Shown: positions 1 to 8,499, counted from the first letter of the stretch. The stretch: DNA of 64,000 nucleotides from Halomonas qaidamensis (GCF_025917315.1 NZ_CP080627.1:1364001-1428000); one strand, 5' to 3'. The notes: generated from the letters alone by a model not told the origin. Translations and numbers: made by a program.

Positions 1-2
1 CC

Positions 3-224
3 CACGATGCGGTAATGCTGGTGGGGCTTGTTTACGCGCTTTTTCATGGTGGCCTAGCGGTTATTTTAACGGTGTTACAAGGCATGCGCGTTGGTTATGG
101 CTACGTGGGTGCGCATGCACCGTTTGAACCTGCCGTAGTGGCACTACTCTGGCGCTATAACGTGGTCACATTCTGGTTGTTAGTTGGGGCGTTGGCGATA
201 CTGCCTCGGATGATAGGAGGGTAA
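3..224 (+). CDS. Heme-copper (cytochrome c) oxidase subunit, C-terminal fragment
   Basis: The frame is open from the left edge of the window and ends at 224, so only about the last 73 residues are present. What remains is hydrophobic: two membrane helices separated by a loop (GYGYVGAHAPFEP). This resembles the C-terminal end of proteobacterial cytochrome oxidase subunit I or I+III fusions, in which two helices flank a loop with a conserved proline and an aromatic/basic WRY motif. The stop codon overlaps the start of the next gene (TAATG at 222-226). The following genes encode a small membrane protein and a copper-type P1B ATPase, a setting typical of oxidase clusters. The subunit assignment is an inference from pattern and context; the upstream sequence would settle it. 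Confidence 0.5.
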   Translation, partial: HDAVMLVGLVYALFHGGLAVILTVLQGMRVGYGYVGAHAPFEPAVVALLWRYNVVTFWLLVGALAILPRMIGG

Positions 225-580
225 TGGTGATGGTACTGACACGACTACATTTTACTCATCCCATCCACTTAATTATCGGACTAACGCTATGGAGCCTATG
301 GTTTGTGGCGGTTTATAGCGGCCTTTCAGTAGCCTGTGCCGTTGCGCCACCACCACCTGAAGCGGGGGCGCTTACAGGTCTTAATGCCGCGCTAGGTGGT
401 GTTAGTTTCATTACTGCCCTGGGGCTTGTGGCACTTTCCTGGGGTAGTTGCCAAGTGGCGAAGCAGCATGAAGGACGCCAGCGTTTTCATGCCACTGTCT
501 CTGCGTGGCTGTATTTGTTTTCCGCTTTCGGTGTGGTGTTTGCGGGTATGCCGATTATCAGTGTGCCGCCTTGCCTATAA
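224..580 (+). CDS. Small membrane protein of an oxidase cluster
   Basis: A 118-residue protein with about three membrane segments: near residues 14-36 (HLIIGLTLWSLWFVAVYSGL), 55-75 and 92-112. No catalytic motif or metal-binding signature is visible, and I know no function for it. It is translationally coupled to the upstream oxidase fragment through a TAATG overlap, with a strong AGGAGG at 215-220. ATG 224 lies only 3 bases from that site, so the in-frame ATG at 230 is an equally good start. Small hydrophobic proteins of this kind often follow cytochrome oxidase subunit I/III genes; a role in oxidase assembly or as an accessory subunit is inference from position only. Confidence 0.6.
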   Translation: MVMVLTRLHFTHPIHLIIGLTLWSLWFVAVYSGLSVACAVAPPPPEAGALTGLNAALGGVSFITALGLVALSWGSCQVAKQHEGRQRFHATVSAWLYLFSAFGVVFAGMPIISVPPCL

Positions 581-603
581 GTCATAGCGCCTACGTTAAT
601 TCG

Positions 604-2796
604 ATGCCAGAAGACGAAAAAACTTCTAGCCATAACACTCCCCTCTACACCCTGCATGGTATGTGGTGTACCAGCTGTGCTCTGGCGGTAGAAGGCGCGC
701 TAACACGTCTGCCTGGGGTCATCGACGCTAGCGTTCACTACCCCACGGCAACTGTGTGGGTGAAAGGTGAGCGAAACTCAGTCGATCTGACGGAGCTTGC
801 GCCGGTAGTCAAACGGTTAGGCTATCGGCTAACTGAATTAGAAGCCGTTGATGATGCCCATGAACGTCTTGAGCAAGAGAGCCGCTACCTTACTTTGCGG
901 TTGTTAGTAGGCGCGGCATTCGGTATGTGGACCATGTTGGCCTCATTGCTTATTTATGTGGGAGCGTTACCGAGCGCATCGATAGAGCAAGTGGTGGCCT
1001 GGATATCGGGTGCCTTTGCACTGCCCGTAGTGGTGTATTCGGGCTTGCCGTTTTACCGAGCGGGCTGGCGCACGTTACTTGCCAAACGTCCAGGGATGGA
1101 TGTGCTGGTTAGCCTTGGCGCGATCGGTGCAGTGAGTGTGTCGATTGGGTTGTTGTGGCGCGGCTCGGTGGAGGTGTATTTCGATACGGCGGTTATGCTG
1201 ATAGTGCTGTTGCTTATTGGGCGACTGGTAGAAACGCTGTGCCGCCACCGTGGGCTAAAAGCGTTAGATGCACTGGCGTTGCCAGATGCGGCTATAAGCG
1301 CTTGGCAAAAGGGTGACTGGGTCTTACTGCCTGTCAATGATGTAGTCGCGGGTATGCGCGTTAAGCTAGCGCCGGGGGAATTAGTGACGCTAGATGGCAT
1401 TCTTGATGCTCCCGGATGGATTGATACCGCCTCACTAACCGGTGAAAGCTTGCCACGTTACTTCAATGCAGGGCAGAGAGTGTACGCTGGCTGTCGTTAC
1501 CTAGGTGCTACGCCACTGGTAATGCAGGTCACAGCGGGGGCTGGTAAACGCCGATTGGATCGACTACGTCATGAAATGCGCCGCTATCAAGCCCAAAAAG
1601 GTGAACTGCAGAAACTAGCCGACCGTTTTGCCGCCTGGTTAAGTCCTTTAGCATTAGCGCTCTCGCTAGTGACGTTGATCGGTGCGCTACTCGTTGGGTT
1701 GGGGTGGGAGGATGCACTGGTGCGCTCACTCTCAGTGCTCGTGGTGGCATGTCCCTGTGCCGTTGGGCTGGCGGTGCCTTTGGCTAGTCTTGCAGGTAAC
1801 GGCCAGGCTCTGCAGCAAGGTATTGCACTGCGCGACCCCGCCGCGCTAGAGATCTTGGCGCGTATTCATTCAGTAGCGCTGGATAAAACCGGAACCTTAA
1901 CAACGGGGAGCCATGGGGTGCTTCACTGGCAAGTACGCGATGGCATTGATAAACACACGTTGCAGCACAAGCTCACCAGCGCCGTTGCTGGGAGCGAACA
2001 CCCGTTGGCACAAGCATTGGCGCGCTGGTCGGGTGGCGACAATAACCAGCGCTCTAAACCATATAAGGTTGATGAATTCCCCGGAGAAGGTCGCCGTGTA
2101 TGGCTCACAAATCGTCAATATTTGATGGTAGGCAGCGTTCGTTGGCTGGCGCGACAGCAAGTTGATGTGCCTTCCCAGGCAGCAGATGGCACGCTAGCGT
2201 CTGCTTCTCAAGTCATGCTGGCGGATGAGTCAGGCTGGCTAGCGACGTTCTATCTGACTGATCAACCCGTAGACGATGCGGAGCAAAGCGTGAAGCGATT
2301 GCTCGCGTCAGGTTATCTGGTCGCAATGATCAGCGGTGATCGACAGGGCGCGGTTAGTTGGCTGGGTAAACGTATTGGGCTTCCAAGTGAAGCGTGCTAT
2401 GCCCAGCGCTCACCGGAAGCCAAGGCACGGCTATTATGCGGGTTACCATCGCCAACACTTTTTGTAGGAGATGGCGTAAACGATACGCTAAGCATGGCGG
2501 CAGCAGACGTTAGCATTGCCCCACTGAGTGCCAGCGAAGCTGCTCGTGAGGGAGCATCCGCCCAGTTAATGTCGCCAGGGGTCGGAGGGGTAGTAAAACT
2601 GCTCAACATCGCCAAGCGTACGCGGCGCGTTATGGAGCAAAATCTTTTCTTTTCAGCTCTTTATAACACCTTGGCACTTGGCGTGGTGGTGGTTATGGCT
2701 ATTCCGCCATTAATAGCAGTACTCGCCATGGCCATAAGTTCGCTCAGCGTGACGCTTAACGCCGCACGATTAGCATGGTCAGAGCTGGAACAATGA
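604..2796 (+). CDS. Copper-type P1B heavy-metal-translocating ATPase
   Basis: With the ATG at 604 the protein has 730 residues. Order of parts: one N-terminal heavy-metal-associated domain with the ligand pair C22-C25 (GMWCTSCA), membrane helices, the actuator loop with TGES, the ion-channel motif C383-P384-C385, the phosphorylated D427 in DKTGTLT, the HP motif in SEHPLAQAL, the hinge GDGVND and two final helices. CPC with a CxxC domain points to Cu(I)/Ag(I) transport across the inner membrane. Next to oxidase genes the likely job is copper supply for, or export linked to, cytochrome oxidase assembly (the CcoI/CtpA type). The frame stays open upstream to 505, but that would overlap the preceding gene; a TTG at 571 is another possible start. 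No good ribosome site is seen before 604, so translational coupling is possible. Confidence 0.9.
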   Translation: MPEDEKTSSHNTPLYTLHGMWCTSCALAVEGALTRLPGVIDASVHYPTATVWVKGERNSVDLTELAPVVKRLGYRLTELEAVDDAHERLEQESRYLTLRLLVGAAFGMWTMLASLLIYVGALPSASIEQVVAWISGAFALPVVVYSGLPFYRAGWRTLLAKRPGMDVLVSLGAIGAVSVSIGLLWRGSVEVYFDTAVMLIVLLLIGRLVETLCRHRGLKALDALALPDAAISAWQKGDWVLLPVNDVVAGMRVKLAPGELVTLDGILDAPGWIDTASLTGESLPRYFNAGQRVYAGCRYLGATPLVMQVTAGAGKRRLDRLRHEMRRYQAQKGELQKLADRFAAWLSPLALALSLVTLIGALLVGLGWEDALVRSLSVLVVACPCAVGLAVPLASLAGNGQALQQGIALRDPAALEILARIHSVALDKTGTLTTGSHGVLHWQVRDGIDKHTLQHKLTSAVAGSEHPLAQALARWSGGDNNQRSKPYKVDEFPGEGRRVWLTNRQYLMVGSVRWLARQQVDVPSQAADGTLASASQVMLADESGWLATFYLTDQPVDDAEQSVKRLLASGYLVAMISGDRQGAVSWLGKRIGLPSEACYAQRSPEAKARLLCGLPSPTLFVGDGVNDTLSMAAADVSIAPLSASEAAREGASAQLMSPGVGGVVKLLNIAKRTRRVMEQNLFFSALYNTLALGVVVVMAIPPLIAVLAMAISSLSVTLNAARLAWSELEQ

Positions 2797-2804
2797 ATCA
2801 GTGT

Positions 2805-3101
2805 TTAAGCGTAACCAAGAGACTGCTTTAGCCGTTCCGCATGAGTAGCAACCCAGCGAGGATCTATCGCCCCCCAGTCCCGTATCTGATAGTGGCCAAT
2901 ATTATGGCGCTGACCTTCGCCTTTCTCGAATACGCACTCGATATCCAGCTCCGCAAGTGAGCTGATAGTGTCCTGCGCAGTACGACGAGGCATACCGGTG
3001 GCTTCGATTAACGCTGGTACGTTTGCGACGCCTTGCTCAATTAAATGCGCCACATACAAGCGGCGGTAGAAGCTTGATTTGGTCTTGCTAAGCGAGGTCA
3101 T
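2805..3101 (-). CDS. Winged-helix DNA-binding protein
   Basis: A 98-residue protein with an N-terminal helix-turn-helix (about residues 12-45, VPALIEATGMPRRTAQDTISSL) followed by a short wing region and a C-terminal helix. It resembles small winged-helix proteins annotated as putative transcriptional regulators in Pseudomonas and Halomonas. I do not recognise its target. The start ATG at 3101 has an AAGGAAA ribosome site. It is convergent with the copper ATPase, with 8 bases between stop codons. It lies 43 bases downstream of the radical SAM gene on the same strand, so the two may be cotranscribed. Confidence 0.65.
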   Translation of the reverse strand: MTSLSKTKSSFYRRLYVAHLIEQGVANVPALIEATGMPRRTAQDTISSLAELDIECVFEKGEGQRHNIGHYQIRDWGAIDPRWVATHAERLKQSLGYA

Positions 3102-3144
3102 TGGGTTTCCTTTTGCGGGAAGCTGCTAGATCAAGAGGCTTAGC

Positions 3145-4221
3145 TTAAATGAATAAATCCCCTTGCGCCCGTGGTGGACGAAAGTCGCGGGTGTTCAGAC
3201 CCTGTTCGGTGCGTGGCTGCATGTTCCACTGGCGGCTGGCGCGATGAAAGCGCTGGGCGATCAAGTCAGCAAATACACCTTCGCCACGAAAGCGTGTGCC
3301 AAATTGCGCATCATAATTTTTGCCGCTTCGGCATTGGCGAATTAGGCTCATTACCTTAGCGGCTCGCTCGGGGTAGTGGGCTTGTAGCCATGCTTCAAAC
3401 ATCGGTGCGACTTCATGGGGCAGGCGCAGCAGCATCCACGTTGCGGTGCGCGCGCCAGCCCGGCTGGCCGCTTCTAGAATGCGCTCAATTTCGTGATCAG
3501 TAAGGCCAGGAATAATCGGTGAGACCAACGTACCCACTGGAATACCTGCGGTGTTGAGCTCGCGAATCACTTTTAAGCGCGCTTGAGGTGAGGCCGCACG
3601 GGGTTCCAAGGTACGCTTTAGGTTGGCATCCAGGCTTGTCAGGCTAACAAACACCCGCACTAACCGGTGCTCGGCCATCTCTGCGAGCAGGTCTAAATCC
3701 CGCAGTATTAGTGTACTTTTTGTGACTAGGGTGACCGGATGCCTGCATGCCAGTAGTAATTCTAGTAAACGACGAGTTGTTTGGTATTTCGCTTCCAACG
3801 GCTGATAGCAGTCGGTGTTGCCGGAAAGGTTGATAGGGCGGCATACATAATGAGGGTGGCTAAGCTCGTCTGTTAAGTGCTCAACTAATCCTGTGCGGGC
3901 GATCAACCTGGTTTCAAAGTCCAGCCCCGGTGATAAATCCCAATAAGCGTGGGAAGGGCGAGCGTAGCAGTAAATGCAGCCATGCTCGCAGCCGCGATAT
4001 GGATTGAGTGAGCGGTCAAAGGGTAAATCCGGTGAACGGTTCCATGAAAGCGCACTCTTGCTGGCCTCCTCGCGTACCTCTGTTGCAAGTGAAGCAGTGG
4101 CCTCCTCATGCCACCAGCCATCATCCTCTACCACGCTGCAAGTTGGTGCGAAACGGTTATGTGGGTCGTAGGTCGCACCGCGCCCTTTGTACACGGTAGC
4201 GCTAGAAGGGGAAGAAGCCAT
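3145..4221 (-). CDS. PA0069-family radical SAM protein
   Basis: 358 residues from the ATG at 4221, which has GAGGT 8 bases upstream; a GTG at 4239 would add six residues. The radical SAM [4Fe-4S] ligands are the CxxxCxxC cysteines at residues 78, 82 and 85 (RGCEHGCIYCYARP). Following blocks include PINLSGNTDCYQP and VTKSTLILRDLDLL, typical of the PA0069/Rv2578c branch that resembles spore photoproduct lyase. The substrate is unknown for this family. From memory, the P. aeruginosa homologue PA0069 has been listed among LexA-controlled genes, which would suggest a DNA-damage role. The near-perfect palindrome just upstream (4252-4289) is consistent with a tightly controlled promoter. Confidence 0.85.
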   Translation of the reverse strand: MASSPSSATVYKGRGATYDPHNRFAPTCSVVEDDGWWHEEATASLATEVREEASKSALSWNRSPDLPFDRSLNPYRGCEHGCIYCYARPSHAYWDLSPGLDFETRLIARTGLVEHLTDELSHPHYVCRPINLSGNTDCYQPLEAKYQTTRRLLELLLACRHPVTLVTKSTLILRDLDLLAEMAEHRLVRVFVSLTSLDANLKRTLEPRAASPQARLKVIRELNTAGIPVGTLVSPIIPGLTDHEIERILEAASRAGARTATWMLLRLPHEVAPMFEAWLQAHYPERAAKVMSLIRQCRSGKNYDAQFGTRFRGEGVFADLIAQRFHRASRQWNMQPRTEQGLNTRDFRPPRAQGDLFI

Positions 4222-4251
4222 TAGTTGCCACCTCTGCACGGTCGATAATTA

Positions 4252-4289
4252 CCATATACTGTATATATGGCTATATATACAGTATATGG
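4252..4289. promoter_or_regulatory. Perfect palindrome upstream of the radical SAM gene; LexA-like half sites
   Basis: Two 17-bp arms, 4252-4268 (CCATATACTGTATATAT) and 4273-4289, are exact reverse complements separated by GGCT. Each arm contains TACTGTATATAT, which matches one half of the gammaproteobacterial SOS box (consensus CTGT-N8-ACAG). Here the CTGT and ACAG are 16 bases apart, so it is not one canonical box; it may be two overlapping sites or another operator. It lies 30 bases upstream of the radical SAM start and 9 bases past the stop of the chemoreceptor gene. Confidence 0.6.
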
Positions 4290-4298
4290 CGTTTAACG

Positions 4299-5936
4299 CT
4301 ATGCGCAAGGTATGGCTTGGTGAGTTAACGAAGCCAGCCGAACGCGTGACTGGGTATTTTCATCGCTGGCGTTGAGTTTAAACCTAAGTACAACCTCGGT
4401 TAACCGCTCAGCTTCATGTTCTAAATGAGTCGCAGAAGTGCTGGCTTGCTCCACCATGGCAGCATTCTGCTGAGTCGTTTGTTCCATTTCACCAACAGCA
4501 CTATTAACTTCGTTGATGCCGATACGTTGCTCCTCGCTAGCCACCGCGATCTCATCCATTAGGGTAGTAACACGCTTAACGGATTCCATAATGGCGACCA
4601 TGGACTCACTGGCTAGATCCGCTTGTTGCGTGCCTGTTTCTATCTGGCTTACTGACGTTGCAATCAATTGACGGATATCCGCCGCGGCATCAGCGCTGCG
4701 TGTTGCCAGCAGGCGAACTTCACTGGCTACCACGGCAAACCCCCGACCATGTTCACCTGCTCGGGCTGCTTCAACGGATGCATTGAGCGCCAAAATATTG
4801 GTCTGAAAAGCGATTGAGTTAATTAGGCCAATTATGTCGGTAATCTGTTGCGAGCTATGACGTATCTCATGCATTTTACTAACCACATGAGTCACCACAT
4901 CACCACCTTGCTGTGCATTATGCGCAGCTTCTTGAGCAACACGGTTAGCTTGGGCTGCGTTGTCACTGTTGCGTTCCATGGTGGCCGTCATTTCTTCAAT
5001 GCTGGAGGCAGTTTGTGTTAATGAAGCCGACTGACGCTCGGTTCGCGAGGCGAGATCTTGGTTGCCTAACGCAATTTCCCGCGCACTGGCAAAGACCTCT
5101 TCACTGCTATGGCGCACGGTTGCCACCGTTTCCAACAGGTCTTTTTGCATGTTGCGTAGCGAGTTGAAGAGAATGCCGATTTCATTTCGTCCATGCACTT
5201 CAATTTCTCTAGAAAGATCGCCTTTAGCAATATGTTGAAAATGCTCGTTGATACGCTGCATTGGGCGAATTAAGTTGACGCTTACGCCCCAGTAGACAAT
5301 GGCGGTAATGATTAATGCGATGATGAATACAGTAACGATAGTTGAATTAGCTAAGTTCACCACTGAAGAGAAGTTATCCAAACGTTTATTACCTTCTTCT
5401 TCTACGGTATGAAAAAAATTGACGGCGTCTTTATAAAAGGTGGCATAGGCATCATGGGTACCATTGCGCAAGCGTTGATAGCTAGTAGTGTCCCCTTGGT
5501 AAAGCGAGTCAAGTTGAGGAAGTAGCTGGTTGCTCATCATGTTATTGAAGCTACTATCTATTTCACGAATGAAGTGCTCATGAGAAGGGTTGAACGATAA
5601 AGAAAGAAATTCAGCGAACACATTGCCTGCGTTTTCAAGCAGGTTGCGTATTTCGTCAGCTTGTTGACGTCTCTCCACTGTCGACAGAGAGGAGGGGGCT
5701 TCGAGTAACTCTTCGTACAAACGGCCCATTTGTAAACGTACATTTTGTATCGACGAATTGGTTCTGTTAAGTGTCGATTGTTGGTTGACATTGACGTTGG
5801 TAAATTGCTCGATACTTTCCTGGCTATGATTGACCGCGTAGAGGCCAGTGCCACTAAGCAGTAACAGTAGTATTAAAAATGAGCATAAAACAAGTGACCA
5901 GCTCATTCTCATTGTCAGATTGTTTAAGCGATGCAT
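4299..5936 (-). CDS. Methyl-accepting chemotaxis protein
   Basis: A 545-residue transmembrane chemoreceptor. Helix TM1 covers about residues 13-35, followed by a periplasmic four-helix-bundle sensor of about 160 residues, TM2 near 196-218, a HAMP domain near 219-270 and the cytoplasmic signalling coiled coil. The highly conserved hairpin tip is present near residue 390 ([17 protein letters not shown]), which binds CheA/CheW. The C-terminus ([10 protein letters not shown]) lacks an NWETF-type pentapeptide, so it probably does not tether CheR/CheB. The ligand cannot be told from sequence. The neighbouring urate/xanthine permease is 138 bases upstream on the same strand but separated by a good terminator, so co-function with purines is only a possibility. 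Confidence 0.93.
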   Translation of the reverse strand: MHRLNNLTMRMSWSLVLCSFLILLLLLSGTGLYAVNHSQESIEQFTNVNVNQQSTLNRTNSSIQNVRLQMGRLYEELLEAPSSLSTVERRQQADEIRNLLENAGNVFAEFLSLSFNPSHEHFIREIDSSFNNMMSNQLLPQLDSLYQGDTTSYQRLRNGTHDAYATFYKDAVNFFHTVEEEGNKRLDNFSSVVNLANSTIVTVFIIALIITAIVYWGVSVNLIRPMQRINEHFQHIAKGDLSREIEVHGRNEIGILFNSLRNMQKDLLETVATVRHSSEEVFASAREIALGNQDLASRTERQSASLTQTASSIEEMTATMERNSDNAAQANRVAQEAAHNAQQGGDVVTHVVSKMHEIRHSSQQITDIIGLINSIAFQTNILALNASVEAARAGEHGRGFAVVASEVRLLATRSADAAADIRQLIATSVSQIETGTQQADLASESMVAIMESVKRVTTLMDEIAVASEEQRIGINEVNSAVGEMEQTTQQNAAMVEQASTSATHLEHEAERLTEVVLRFKLNASDENTQSRVRLASLTHQAIPCA

Positions 5937-5972
5937 GTGTCATCCTGTTCGCATGTTTATCAAGTGCCGTGA

Positions 5973-6007
5973 TAAAAAAATAGAACTGCCGGGCTAGCGG
6001 CAGTTCC
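5973..6007 (-). terminator. Rho-independent terminator of the NCS2 permease gene
   Basis: Reading leftwards, a stem GAACTGCCG/CGGCAGTTC with a 6-base loop is followed by seven T residues (A-run 5974-5980 on the plus strand). It lies 68 bases past the stop of the permease gene. Confidence 0.85.
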
Positions 6008-6074
6008 AAAACGTCGAACCTACGTTGATTTAATACTGTTTTAAAGATTGGCGATGTTGCTGATTAGCACATTA

Positions 6075-7529
6075 TTAGTCAGCATGAACGCTGCGTTGGC
6101 TAAGGTTATCACCCTGGTTATTGGCTTCTTCCTTCGTGTTTTTATCTTCGTTAGCAATCTTTTCTCTTTCTTTTGCCTCATCTGAAAGAGATTTTTTGGG
6201 TAGGACGATATTCAGCGTGAAAGCTGTAATGGCAGCCACAACGATGGGGGCACCACCAATCAAGTCTCTTAATACCGCAGGAAACTGCTCAATTGCCGTT
6301 GGTTCAGCAGCGATTCCTAAGCTTAGTGCTAGGGAAAGGCCAACAATGGTCATGTTACGTGCAGACATCTCATCTTTAACCAGCAATTGGATGCCGGTCA
6401 TGGTGATCATGCCAAACACGGTAATTGTTGCACCACCTAGAACGGGGTAAGGAATCGTCGTGATCATCGCGCCGAATTTCGGACTAAGGCCCGCTAAAAT
6501 CATAAAGATACCTGCCAGCGCTAGTACGTACCGGCTAATTACCTTGGTCATGGCTACGATGCCAACATTCTGGCTGAACGTTGAGGTGGGCAGGGCACCG
6601 AAGAAAGAGCTAATGGTAGTGGTTAAACCATTGCCGAGTAGGCCGCCGGTAAGCTCTTTTGTTTTTAGCTCACGGTTCATGCCGCCAACGGTCGTGGCAG
6701 ATAAATCACCAATGGTCTGAACAGAATTGATAATACAAATGACGACCATCGAAGCAATAGCTGCTGCGTGAAACTCCATTTCAAATGGCATTACTTTGGG
6801 AACGGCTATCCAGGATGCATTGGCTACGTTGTCGAAACTAACCAAACCCAGCGATAGGGAAAGTAAATAGCCCACCACAATGCCCACAATAATGGCTGAG
6901 AGCTTAATCACCCCTTTACCAAACTGAGCGGCAATCAAAACAGTGAGCAGCGTAACCACCGCGACGATCCAATTAATGGGGTCACCAAAATTGGCAGCAT
7001 TGACGTTTCCACTGCCCGCCATATAGCGAATAGCGATGTCATATAGCGATAGACCGATTACCAATACCACTGTTCCTGCCACGACAGGGGGGAACAGGTG
7101 GCGAATATATTGGATGAAGTAGCCCACCACGACCATGGTCATACCGCCAATCAACTGGGCGCCAAGTATTCCTTCAATCCCATATTGAGCGCCAACCGCC
7201 ACAAGTGTCGGCACGTAGGCAAAGCCGACACCAAAGATAGCAGGTAAGCGCGCACCGAATTTCCACACACCGTATAGATGGAATACGGTGCAGACACCGG
7301 ATGCCAGCACCGCTATCTGGATAAGCAGGAGCTTTTCTTCGACGCTCGCGCCAACGACTCCGGCAACGATAATAGGCGGTGTTATCACGCCAGCAATCAT
7401 GGCCAGCAGGTGCTGTAGAGAAAGCGGTAGCACCTTTAGAAATTTAGGTTTTCCATAAAAATCAAAGAGGGAGGTGCTCTTTCCATCTATTCGCGCTCGC
7501 TCTTCCGACGAGGCAATTGCGTCACTCAT
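6075..7529 (-). CDS. NCS2 nucleobase:cation symporter (urate/xanthine permease)
   Basis: A 484-residue polytopic inner-membrane protein of the nucleobase-ascorbate (NCS2/NAT) family, with about 14 membrane segments. Diagnostic features: N-terminal PLSLQHLLAMIAGVITPP and the NAT signature region near residue 320 (STFSQNVGIVAMTKV, the QxxGxxxxT block). The hydrophilic C-terminus from about 448 is charged. NCS2 members of the XanQ/UacT branch import xanthine or urate with protons. Divergent transcription from uraH and the puuD neighbourhood favour urate/xanthine over uracil. The start at 7529 has a GGAGAG ribosome site. TTGTATTCAAT- and TTGTGTACA-like sites lie in its upstream region. Confidence 0.88.
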   Translation of the reverse strand: MSDAIASSEERARIDGKSTSLFDFYGKPKFLKVLPLSLQHLLAMIAGVITPPIIVAGVVGASVEEKLLLIQIAVLASGVCTVFHLYGVWKFGARLPAIFGVGFAYVPTLVAVGAQYGIEGILGAQLIGGMTMVVVGYFIQYIRHLFPPVVAGTVVLVIGLSLYDIAIRYMAGSGNVNAANFGDPINWIVAVVTLLTVLIAAQFGKGVIKLSAIIVGIVVGYLLSLSLGLVSFDNVANASWIAVPKVMPFEMEFHAAAIASMVVICIINSVQTIGDLSATTVGGMNRELKTKELTGGLLGNGLTTTISSFFGALPTSTFSQNVGIVAMTKVISRYVLALAGIFMILAGLSPKFGAMITTIPYPVLGGATITVFGMITMTGIQLLVKDEMSARNMTIVGLSLALSLGIAAEPTAIEQFPAVLRDLIGGAPIVVAAITAFTLNIVLPKKSLSDEAKEREKIANEDKNTKEEANNQGDNLSQRSVHAD

Positions 7530-7548
7530 AAGGGACTCTCCATTGTTG

Positions 7549-7603
7549 TTGTATTCAATGATTTAAAATTATTGTTCATTTTTGAAGTTAATACTGTACA
7601 CAA
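7549..7603. promoter_or_regulatory. Two TTGTATACAA-like sites before the permease gene
   Basis: TTGTATTCAATG at 7549-7560 and, on the minus strand, TTTGTGTACAGT at 7594-7605 both resemble the perfect palindrome TTGTATACAA seen upstream of uraD. GntR-family regulators of the FCD group often bind T-GT-N-AC-A palindromes, and one is encoded at 16233-16964. The link is inference. Confidence 0.4.
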
Positions 7604-7746
7604 AAAAACTGCTGAAAATAAATAATTTCGCCCTGTTTATGCTCATCTATTTGGCTAATAGCGATTCTTGATAGGGCAAATAGCATGATGATTTCTCTGC
7701 TACGCTCATCAGTATTGTTATTTAAGTTTTTGATTTTTAAATTTTT

Positions 7747-7814
7747 TCAGGTTTCTCTTTCCAGGGGACTCCTATGTTTGCATGCCTGATTGTCGCCTAG
7801 GAAAGAAAACCTGA
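7747..7814. repeat. Long imperfect inverted repeat upstream of uraH
   Basis: The arm TCAGGTTTCTCTTTCC (7747-7762) pairs with GGAAAGAAAACCTGA (7800-7814) with one bulged base, giving about 15 pairs. The 37-base interior can form a short AGG/CCT hairpin (7763-7773) and contains GCATGC. No T-run follows on either strand, so it does not look like a simple terminator. It could be a structured leader RNA or a protein-binding cruciform. I do not recognise it as a known riboswitch. Confidence 0.5.
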
Positions 7815-7826
7815 GCAGCTAAGGTG

Positions 7827-7844
7827 GCGTCAAAATTTTGGCGC
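7827..7844. promoter_or_regulatory. 18-bp near-palindrome in the uraH upstream region
   Basis: GCGTCAAAATTTTGGCGC is symmetric except for one T/G pair. It is a candidate operator. It does not resemble the IclR-type box at gcl or the TTGTATACAA sites. Confidence 0.35.
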
Positions 7845-7874
7845 TGGACAGGGTGAACAACGCTTCCTGATAAA

Positions 7875-7886
7875 AATGTATACAAA
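7875..7886. promoter_or_regulatory. TTGTATACAA-like operator before uraH
   Basis: AATGTATACAAA contains the 8-bp palindrome TGTATACA (7877-7884), which is also in the uraD upstream site and overlaps the similar site at gcl. It lies about 160 bases before the uraH start and just upstream of a possible TTGAAA -35 element at 7893. Confidence 0.45.
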
Positions 7887-8044
7887 AATTCTTTGAAATG
7901 TGTCGATTTTTTATATAAAAATGTAGTCATCGGACTCTGGGCTATGCCAAGTCTTACCCGCTGTTGAGCTGCTTATTATTAGTAAGGCATTGGGAAAAGC
8001 AGGGTAATAGCCCTAATTACATTAATAAAATATAGGAGAAAACA

Positions 8045-8407
8045 ATGGGTTACGTGACAACTCATGTGTTAGACACTGCGCAAGGCTGCCCAGGCGAGGG
8101 AGTTAAAATTGATCTGTACCGTGTCGTTAAAGGTGAACGCAGCTTCCTTAAAACGGTAATCACCAATGATGATGGCCGCTGTGACCATCCCCTATTAGAT
8201 GGCGCTGAGCTACAAGAAGGGGAGTACGAGTTGGAATTTCATGCGGGCGATTACTTCGCCAGTCGGGCTGGCCGCGTTGCGAATGATAACGAGCCTGCCT
8301 TTTTAAATGTGATACCGCTTCGCTTCGGGGTCAATGACGCCACACAGCACTATCACGTGCCACTGTTGCTATCGCCCTATGCCTACTCAACGTATCGCGG
8401 CAGCTAA
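8045..8407 (+). CDS. uraH: 5-hydroxyisourate hydrolase (transthyretin-like)
   Basis: A 120-residue protein, full length for the family. It hydrolyses 5-hydroxyisourate to OHCU, the second step from urate to allantoin. Visible signatures are the N-terminal THVLDTAQG with its conserved His, the central DGRCDHPLL block, and the C-terminal [18 protein letters not shown] whose YRGS tail is diagnostic for hydrolases as opposed to vertebrate transthyretin. A TAGGAG ribosome site precedes the ATG. It has no signal peptide, so it should act in the cytoplasm. It is followed 92 bases later by puuD, which makes its substrate; the two are probably cotranscribed. Confidence 0.96.
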   Translation: MGYVTTHVLDTAQGCPGEGVKIDLYRVVKGERSFLKTVITNDDGRCDHPLLDGAELQEGEYELEFHAGDYFASRAGRVANDNEPAFLNVIPLRFGVNDATQHYHVPLLLSPYAYSTYRGS

Positions 8408-8414
8408 AGAGTCT

Positions 8415-8449
8415 TGATAAATAGCCCTGATAAAAATAGCCCTGATAAA
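8415..8449 (+). repeat. Short direct repeat between uraH and puuD
   Basis: The unit TGATAAA(AA)TAGCCC occurs twice in a row and is followed by a third partial copy, TGATAAAC. It is too short for a mobile element; slippage is the simplest explanation. Confidence 0.45.
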
Positions 8450-8499
8450 CAAACTAACGCTGCCGACTAACAACAAACAAATGAGGCGAGGAAGCCGAC

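Larger units (their letters stand above)
7530..8044. other. 515-bp divergent promoter region between the permease and uraH
   Basis: No coding sequence is supported here. The stretch is AT-rich and holds: TTGTATTCAATG at 7549-7560 and TGTACACAA at 7595-7603 near the permease; a long imperfect inverted repeat at 7747-7814; an 18-bp near-palindrome at 7827-7844; and AATGTATACAAA at 7875-7886 near uraH. A weak promoter TTGAAA (7893-7898) / TATAAA (7914-7919) has only a 15-base spacer. The ribosome site TAGGAG precedes uraH. These elements make it likely to be a dense control region for urate metabolism. Confidence 0.6.

Noticed and set aside
505..603. In-frame N-terminal extension of the copper ATPase from ATG 505
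   Set aside because: It would overlap the small membrane protein gene by 76 bp, and its residues do not look like part of a metal-binding domain.
4259..4282. A single canonical LexA box
   Set aside because: CTGT and ACAG are 16 bases apart instead of 8, so only half sites can be claimed.
7747..7814. Rho-independent terminator for the permease or uraH leader
   Set aside because: There is no T-run after the stem on either strand, and the loop is 37 bases.
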